Part shown: positions 52,997 to 61,716 of the stretch, piece by piece
How the letters are laid out: each line of letters begins with the position of its first letter
Position numbering within the stretch: position 1 is the stretch's first letter
Source: Diadema setosum
Lineage: Eukaryota > Echinodermata > Echinoidea > Diadematoida > Diadematidae
Direction of reading: 5' to 3'
Length of the DNA: 64,000 bases
Assembly (NCBI GenBank): GCA_033980235.1
Contig: CM067075.1
Coordinates: 7,656,608-7,720,607, forward strand
Notes under the pieces: model-generated
Told to the model about the DNA's origin: nothing
Databases searched by the model: none
The model's input: only the letters and a program-made list of their open reading frames with translations
Position numbers and translations under genes: made by a program

Positions 52997-54411
52997 GACA
53001 GTACAACACTAAAACCTATCGCGATCAATACTCCATAATCATAACACCTATAATTGTATTGAGCGCAGATGTTATTTTGTTACAATGGATGCTAATAATG
53101 TGGGAAATAAACACGCTACGGTTTTTCCTCATCTTACGTGAAAGCCATTCACATTGCAAAACAGAGAGTGTAAAGTGTAGAAAAGGTCAATCATGCCATT
53201 TTCAGAGGGGGTGGGTGGAAAACAAACATTGCGACGAAGTTCCGCCATCACGGGCCAACGTCAACGATATGTTTTCGCAGCACGGGATAACAGAGCGACC
53301 TGCTACAGCTGACGATAGTTGAGCAAGATCTCACCCAGTTATACGACGTGATGGCGACGATATGCGGGGTGGTTGCTGGTTGTTTGGACAGCAGCGTGTT
53401 GCGGAGGGGGGATCCGATTGGCAAATGGGGGACACTGGAGGGGTGAGAGGGTTGCTATGATGTAGGAGAATGCTTTGAAAAAATGTGATGCGACCTCGAT
53501 CGAAAGAATAATACAAAAACAAAATGGAGACAAAAAAGGAGGAAGCGAAAAGGCCAAACTTCCTTGGAAATGTTGGCTTAAGGTTTGTTTTTCCTCTCAG
53601 CACACACACAGTTGAGGTGGAAAAGGGGGCTGCTTAATATGTGATAATCTTTCATTGTGTTCAAGACATGCCCACAGGATGTGCGCCACGTGCGGGTGTG
53701 GGATTGATCTGGTTTTTGTTTTCGATTGCGGTCTTAGGTATACGCACATCTCTTCCGAAACGCACAGTACATCGTATGTGCATATCTCTATGCACCTGTT
53801 CGTGTGCATTATAAAATAATGAAGGAGACAAGAAGAGAATCGGGGGGGGGGGGGGGCGGGGAGGAAGCGATATAGGATTCCTCCTCCTCCTCGTTATTAC
53901 AAGATGAAGCGAATCTGATTTTCTATCTATTTTTGGTGTTTCAGGGCAGAATTTAAGAGTGCAGTATTCTCAATGCGCCCAAGAGAATCGAGCTAATCAG
54001 CTCATTAAACTGAGGCGGCATTTGCAGAACTACGTTCGCAATATGTAATCGCTGTCATTTTTCTTAATCTAAACAATCCCTTCGCATCAAACAAGAGCAT
54101 TGTACAAGGCAGGATGATTTGCAATATATTCTGTCCCTTAAACTAACATTGAGCAATAATGTTAGTCTTTATCTTGCAGCGCATCTATGCGATGACTTAT
54201 TATGAATCATGCCGCGTCAAACAAAAGAACAATGCCTGATTCTTGTATTGCGACGCCGCGAACGATCCTAGTGCATTCCCGCCAATTTCACCTTCATGAA
54301 ATTCGTATCAGAATAGCAATTTGTTGCATGTTTGCCGTGTACGTCATTCTCAACCGTAGCATCGAGTGTACGCTTTCCTTTGTCCGACCTTTCCCGCCGT
54401 AAGTCTTTCCC

Positions 54412-54445
<34 letters not shown>

Positions 54446-54818
54446 TCTGTGCAATCAGCTACAAGATGCAGTCTCCCGTTACTATGACAACTACATCCTC
54501 GGATGCATTCATCCCTGTGTGCCGTGCATTGTGTTGATCACGAAATGCCCGATTCCATATGCTGTGTTTGCTTCGACTATATGGAATACTAGCGCGGTAG
54601 CGGCCCTGTTTGTGTATCCGACGTTGTTCGTAGATTCGTATCTTTCGTATTGCTGCGAGGCGCTTGTCTTTTGGCTCTCCAAGAAAATTATCGTCGTTTG
54701 TTCGATGTCAGTGTGGCAATATCTACCCCGCCCCCCCCCCCTCTCCTTCTCCTCCTCTTTCTCTTTGTACTGCTCTTTCCCTTTCTCTCCGTTTCTTTGT
54801 TTGTTCACACTCACGCGT

Positions 54819-54865
<47 letters not shown>

Positions 54866-57800
54866 ATTTTATATATCTATCTATCTATCTATCTATCTTT
54901 CTATTTTATCTATCTATCTATCTTTCTATTTTATATATCTATCTACCTATCTACCTACCTACCCACCTATTTATCTCTCCCTCTTTCTCTTTCCTTCCTC
55001 CACATTTCAGATCCCTCTCTCTAATTTCCCTCAGTTTCTCTTTCTCCGTTCTCCATCTCAACATGATGATCATCCTTTGTGCCTCAGTTTGTATCACTTC
55101 TTATAGTAGTACCGCAACAGATGAAAATATGAAAACAGATGTAATATTCCGTCTTTGATTACATCAATTTTTCTTCAGATGCTAACCACCCCTCTCAAAT
55201 TTGATAACTCTCTCTTCTAACTCAAATCCATATGATTGCTGGCTGTTAGTCGTCAGTCGTGGGAATGATACAATGTACGTCAGTGCTGCTAATGTTTTAG
55301 CCAATTCGACTTTCTGCGAAAGCTAACAATACATCATGTAGCGCCTGCCTACATACCCGCTACTTCTTTATTCTTATCCTCACCTGTTCTTTTATGCGAT
55401 CCTTGCCTCTTTCATTGTGTTTATTAAGGTATACGAATTACCTTTCCGCTGAAATTTCCAGACGAGATGTTCCGTTGTTTTAACAGTAAAAAATAAATGC
55501 ATTGATGAATGCTTTGTGCAATTTCGGCTCACGCACAAACGATATCCTATCATTTGGCACATACTGTCTGTGTGTGTATGTGTCTGTGTGTGCGACCATG
55601 TGTTTGTTTAAATTGTCGCTTTAAGGTTGTGTATGCGTGACTGCAAAAAGGGCATCTTTTCGACGAATGGCGGTGTGCTTCGAGAAGCTAACCCATTTGC
55701 AGAATCGTCGTCGTCATCGTCGTCTCTTTATAGGGAGCTTTAGATTTGCTACGCGGACGCTTGAGACGATTGCGTTGGACGTTCTCCTCTCTCCCTGCGT
55801 GGTGCTGTAAAGTAACTTTGTTGATAGATTACGCGAGGACGCAACCTGTAAAAAGTAAAATGGCGCCCCAATATGATCAGTGCATCAGAAAGCTGCGTCG
55901 TGAATTTGCGCGGACGTAAAAATAGCCCAGAACGCGTAGTGAAAACTCAGACGACGGGAGATGGACTTTGATAAGCAATTGTGCGCATGCTCAGAACAGG
56001 TGTTTTTGTTTTGTTTTTATCCTGTGAACGTCCGCGTCTTGAAAATCTAAAGCTCCCTATTATTTTTTTACGTCTTCAAGAGAACACAAGCCCTTACACT
56101 GATTCCAATGGCTCTTCTTTCACTGTATCTTCCCGCAGGATCTCCCGTTGAGTAACACCGGAGCGCCGCTGGATGAGATCGTCCAGGTCAAGCCTCAAGA
56201 GATGCGAATCAAAGTCAGACCAAGTAAGTCGCGGTCGACACAGACCGCTAGAATGATTCTGAATAACAAATGACACGGTTTTCTGCTGGCTTGCAGAATG
56301 CATTAGAACGTTAATATCCTTGTCTGTTTTCTCCACCATAGCCGCAGTTACTGTTCAGCACTTAGGCAATAATAATGAAATCAAATGTCATAATTTTACT
56401 TGAATAAACTCTCGTGGGTCGCGAGATAATTATGATTATTCAAGTAAAACAAAATTTGATGTCACACTGGGAGAAAGATACCAGTAAACGGATGGATTAA
56501 GATTAAAAATGAAACCAACAGATAAAAACGCAGCTGTCTTAATATTGAGTTTGTCAAATATTCTACCATTTTTGGTGTATCTTTACAAGAGCAGAATAAT
56601 AGAAACGAAGATACTTTGATTTGGTACGCTTATGTACAAACAAAATCACGTCACGATATGTGATAAATACATTTCATGAAACGTGTGAAACAAATGAGTG
56701 AAAATATTGTCTGATATTGATTGCAGTACGCGCGTCTGAATAGGGACAATTGAACAGGGTGTTGGTGGGATCATAGAATATAAACTCAAGTCCGGAGATC
56801 AAAGTGTGCGATTCATTATGAGGGCGCTATTTAACCGCAGCTGTTGGACACTAAAATAATTTTATAGTGGTTCTCTTGTGTAAATCAGTGGACGGGCTAT
56901 GAACGCGACACTTACTATTACTTACAACACGCTGTCTCCGCTAATTACCACGAAGTTATCAGCACAAAATATCAAAGTTACATGAGCATGCATACGTACT
57001 GCTTTCATGGAGTAATTATGGTGAAGAGAAATAAAAATGAGATCTCTTATTTATCGTGATCCTATAGCCTGAAAATTATTAGGCTTAATGTAATTTGTCT
57101 TTGCTTCATGTGTTTTTAATGCCCACTTTGATATTGCAGCTGCAATGGCTTTCTTATTTCTAGAGTAAATAAAGTTAGGTCAGACATTTGTATGCCCAGG
57201 AAATTAAAAAAAAATGTGGAATAGCTAACCCTTATTGTTATAAATAAGAAAGTTAACATCCTTGAGCATGTTTTAATCATTAAAGGTCCAGACACATATC
57301 ATTTTGTATAAGCAGACAGGGGGACTTGTATTGCTTCAAGCATATCAGAAGCCATTTGCAACGCATCGGAATCATTGTGTTTGCGCTTTATAAATTTTAG
57401 ATTATCTCATCTATCTTTTTTAGCCTTCGTGTCTGACTGAGTTCAATCCTGAATTATGGCAGACGTGATGAGCATTGAGTCGTGCAAAGTTCTCGGTCTG
57501 CGCCGAAACAAATGACTAAAGGCAACTATGATGGGTGTAAAATGTTGATTTACGACCAATTTAGTAATCACTTTTGTGTGTGTGTGTGTGTGGGGGGGGG
57601 GAGATAGAGGCAAGGGAAGCCGCGTGTTTGCTATCAGACTGAATTATAGGTGTTTTTAGTATGGCAAACTGGGTAGAATAAAATGAACATGGTGCTTGAA
57701 TATTTGTTGAATACTTGCTCCTTATCAACTGTTACACAAGATCTCCATGGTAACGTTCAAATCGATGGGAGATTGCTCCCACTATAGGTATAGTTGCGCG

Positions 57801-60800
57801 GATCTGTCACGACCCAGCGATCCATCGACGTTCCTTCGATGTCCCAGGGTCCCCACCTCCCTCCTCCCCCCCCCCCCCCTCTCCTCATTCCCCACCCCTA
57901 TTCGGATTACCGGAAACCTTGCTATAGCAGTGAAGCGAGGCGAAGGCAGAGCGTGTAGCTCCCTTATCTCTTCCGGCCTCCAGTCGGGGTGATTAAGGCG
58001 ATGAGATGAAGGCAATGCCTCCAGCAAGACGATTGAAAGAGCGCTCTTTCGGCAGTGATCAAGACGTTTGATTTTCTTGTACATCCGCCCAAAATTCTAA
58101 AATTCACTCGCGACTAGTCAAAAGTATAAGGAAATCTTTATTTCCAAAAAACAACCAATGGCAAAGAAACGTCGAGAACAAAATTGAAACGGAGAGTAGT
58201 GCCTACAAAGCAATTTTACCCATTGCTTACTGGAATCAAACGTATCATGTATGGACTTTATTGGACATAGCAATATCTATAGCGGAAAGGGTTAACGTAT
58301 AAATCCATTACTTTTTGAGCTGCCTTATTAGAAGGCAGAAGTAGGCTGAGATAGAGTGAAACAAAAGCGATAATACCAATAGTGTACCCCCCCAAAAAAA
58401 AAAAACAACAACAACTTTTGTGCACTGAGTATAAGGAAAAGTGAATTCCCCCACTGGTTGCTGGAAATGAGGAAGTGTTGGTACAGTTTCATTCAGAATA
58501 ATATCAGGGAATGATAACAGAACAGTAATTTTTGGTCTTTGTTAGTTTGGTTTCACTTTGTTTGGTTTTGTTCGGTTTTGGTTTCACCTTGCTTGTCTTA
58601 CTATTTTTGAATGGACAATGATATACTCGTATGCGCGGCTTTGTTCAGACTGTTACTGTAGGCAGAGTTCATGTGTGTTTGTGCTGTTCCTGTTCTTTTT
58701 TAATCCAAGTTTTTTGTTTCCTCATTTCTAAGTGCTTGTTTTCTGGAGGAAGTTGAAAAAGAAAAATACCACAACGGCGTAGGTGATGTACCAAGTCAGA
58801 AAGATGATGTACCAAAGCTCCAATGCCAATAGTTGTCGGAGGTCTCGATCATAACTGGATGGCCGTAACTTTATGAACTTAAGTTTTAGGGCGTATCACA
58901 AGAACGTTGGTATAGGGATGTTACATGGTAATCTGCCGTATCAAAGTGGGCGCCTTTCTTTCAAGGGTTACCACAAGACGCTATGGGAAGTAAACATGGA
59001 GTAAGAAGACATCGAAGTAGTATCCTCATTATACAGATTGTTTAGATTATGTCATATTTATAGTGTGTGACGTATCTAGGCGAATTATGTCTAAATTTTG
59101 GCGGACTTGCTTAAGAAAAGAAAGACTGTCATTTACCTCATGTAACTCGGGTCTGATATCTTTGACATGTTTAGAAACTGATGAATTGTTTAAATTTTTC
59201 CTCTTTTGCTTCAACAGCGGAGAAGACGACCATCAAGCTGTATGTTCGCCAGGCTGAGGACTACCCGGTGGACCTCTACTACACTATGGATCTCAGTCAT
59301 TCCATGAGCGACGATCTGGGCAAGCTAAAGGAGCTCGGCAGTACCCTGGGTAGGTATAGATTCGTCAGCACTCGTCACGGACATTGGTGTCATCGCCTTA
59401 TTCTTTGTCTCCTCCTCCTCCTCCTCCTCATCTTCTTCTCCTGTTTCTTCTTCTTCTTCTTTTCCTCATCCTCCTTCTCTTTCTCTTCCACTTCTTCTTC
59501 ATTCCCTTGCTCCTTGTCCTCTTCTTCCTCCTTCTTCTCCTTCTCCTCATCTTCTTCTTGTCCTCCCGTTTTTTCTCCTCCCTTTTCTTCCTCTCCGTCG
59601 GTTCTTCTTTATAATTTCTGTTCTTCATTGCAGTGCCCTCTTTCTGCCAATTTTCTTCTCTCATTATTTTCTTCCATTTCCTCCTCCACCTATTTTCTGC
59701 GTCATTATCAAAATCTGTTGCTGCCTATACTTTTCTGCGCTTTCCTGTCACATTCTCCATCTTCCTTTTCTGTTCTTCATTCTTTGTGCTGTCTTTCTCC
59801 TTGCGTCACTATTGTCTTAATCGTTGTGTTCATGTTCCAAGTCGGTGTTTGCTAGCAAGCTGTTAACGATCTTCTTCCGGTTTCATGATTCCTAGGTGGT
59901 CTGAAATGCCGAATAAACATTCCGCCATTGAAAGGAAATGACACAGACGCTCTGAGATAGGATGGATAACTCTCTATCCCTCCCCACCCTCCCCCCCCCC
60001 CTCCCCCCCCCTCCCCCCCCTCTCTCTCTCTCTGTGATAAAGACAAAATAAAAACAGATACAAAGTTAAGGACACGGTCTTTCCGGGTGTCATTCGGAAT
60101 CTTGTTGTATCAGCGTTAATGAATAAGGAAACTAGAAGTCTCATAATACAGCGTCGGATTTGATTATTTGGTTTTGAATCGCAGAGTGGGCTTCCTCTCT
60201 TGAAGACCACCATCCGAGAAATGAGAATGAAACTTAACAAGTAGACCAAGGTTATCATAGCCGGATTGAATCTCTTCTCCACATCCGATTCGGCTGGAAT
60301 ATCTGCTTTTTAGGCTCTAGACCCTGGGGAAAATAGAAATCAAGAAATACCAAAAACAACATTATGGAGACATGGAAGTCTCATGCGTGCGAATATGGAC
60401 TAACAGTCGGCTCGACCGGCCTTCGTTCGCGATGATGATTTTCATCAGATGTGCTTGTTTAACTGATATTATTTGTTGAAGTCTAAAGGTAGTCCCAATC
60501 TCTTTAGGTAAAAAAAAAAAAATGTCGCCTGGATGATGACGTCACGGATCCACGCCACGTTCATCGGCAGTAAGGTATACATAAAGCCCTATAGTAACAG
60601 TGCGAAAAAGGAGGATTTAGATTACTAGTATAAAATCGACGTAATGAAATTCTGAAAGCTGATTGGCTTTGGCTGTAGTAGTAGCATTTGTTGTTGTTTG
60701 ACTGTTACAATGAAAATGAAGACAGAGGGGCGGGTACAAGTTCAAGTGAGGCGATTTGCTGCAATTCTGAAAGGTTAATCTGTTTTGGTCGTGAATTGAA

Positions 60801-61636
60801 AATTATTTCTCCACTCTCCCGAGACAAAATTGCCGCTTTCGAATAACAAAGCTATGTTAACTCGAAGTGCGCCTACCAAAACAAAAAGATGACCATTCGA
60901 TTGTCGCAATCAACATTACTTACATGATTTTTGTTCTGCCGTCCTTGTAGCGGAGGCTCTTGGAGGAATCACCCGAGACTACCGGCTTGGATTCGGGTCT
61001 TTCGTCGATAAGACTGTTCTTCCATACGTCAGTACAGTTCCAGCCAAGTAAGTTCCTGACTTGATCCCATTGTTGTTGATAATGGTGATGTGTATTTTTT
61101 CCTTACATCAAGTCGTAGCTTCCCTAGCTTTCAATCAGCTCCGCTTTCGGCTCTCCATGAACCTGAATTTTCACGGATTTCCAATGCGAGAGCTTTTGTA
61201 ACATTCAGAGGGCAAACCTTGGGACTTTAAAATGACGAAAATCCTAATCCTAAAAGAGTTTGTTTGTCGGGTCGTTCTCTTTTGGGGATGATACTTCTTC
61301 AGTGTCTAAACTGGCAGGGGCAATAATGTAAGACATCCATTGTCCTCGTTGTGTCATCAAGTTGAGTCTGTCATCTTATTGGGTTCATTTTGACACGGTT
61401 CAGCCGATGACAATGACAACTGTGATGGCAACTAAAAAGTAAGAGTATCGCTATATTTCTTACTTGAGCAGAATCAGGCTTACTTGTCAGCAAATGAGAA
61501 TTAAAGTACAGTTTGGATTTAGTAACTTCACATTATCTTTTTATAACATTATAATGGTTCACGTTCTTCAGTCTATGTCAGTTTGTCAGATTGAAGTCTG
61601 ATACCAGCAGAACCCCCCCCCCAAAAAAAAAAAACA

Positions 61637-61716
<80 letters not shown>

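Larger units (their letters stand above)
49875..56138 (+). other. Integrin beta intron 3 (about 6.3 kb)
   Basis: Phase 0 intron dominated by simple repeats: ATT/ATC/GTA triplets, CT and AT arrays, GATA, a 40-base T run, ACT/GCT triplets, poly-A and TATC. It also holds a palindromic TTAA element (50452-50811) and two short inverted-repeat elements (51486-51738, 55731-56059). Long open frames here are low-complexity artefacts. Confidence 0.9.

Noticed and set aside
52288..53322. 344-codon open frame on the + strand
   Set aside because: Most of it is Thr/Ala/Ile runs from ACT and GCT triplets; the rest has no recognisable domain and all three frames are open across the tract.
54366..55158. Overlapping 246- and 164-codon frames with LSIYLSIY runs
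   Set aside because: These are TATC microsatellite and pyrimidine-rich translations; no domain.
57782..58084. 100-codon minus-strand frame in intron 4
   Set aside because: Not repetitive, but it has no recognisable domain or splice context, and the overlapping plus strand is also open.
59181..59855. 224-codon frame overlapping the MIDAS exon
   Set aside because: Only 59218-59349 is coding. The remainder is Ser/Phe-rich translation of the CTC/CTT tract after a proper donor at 59350.
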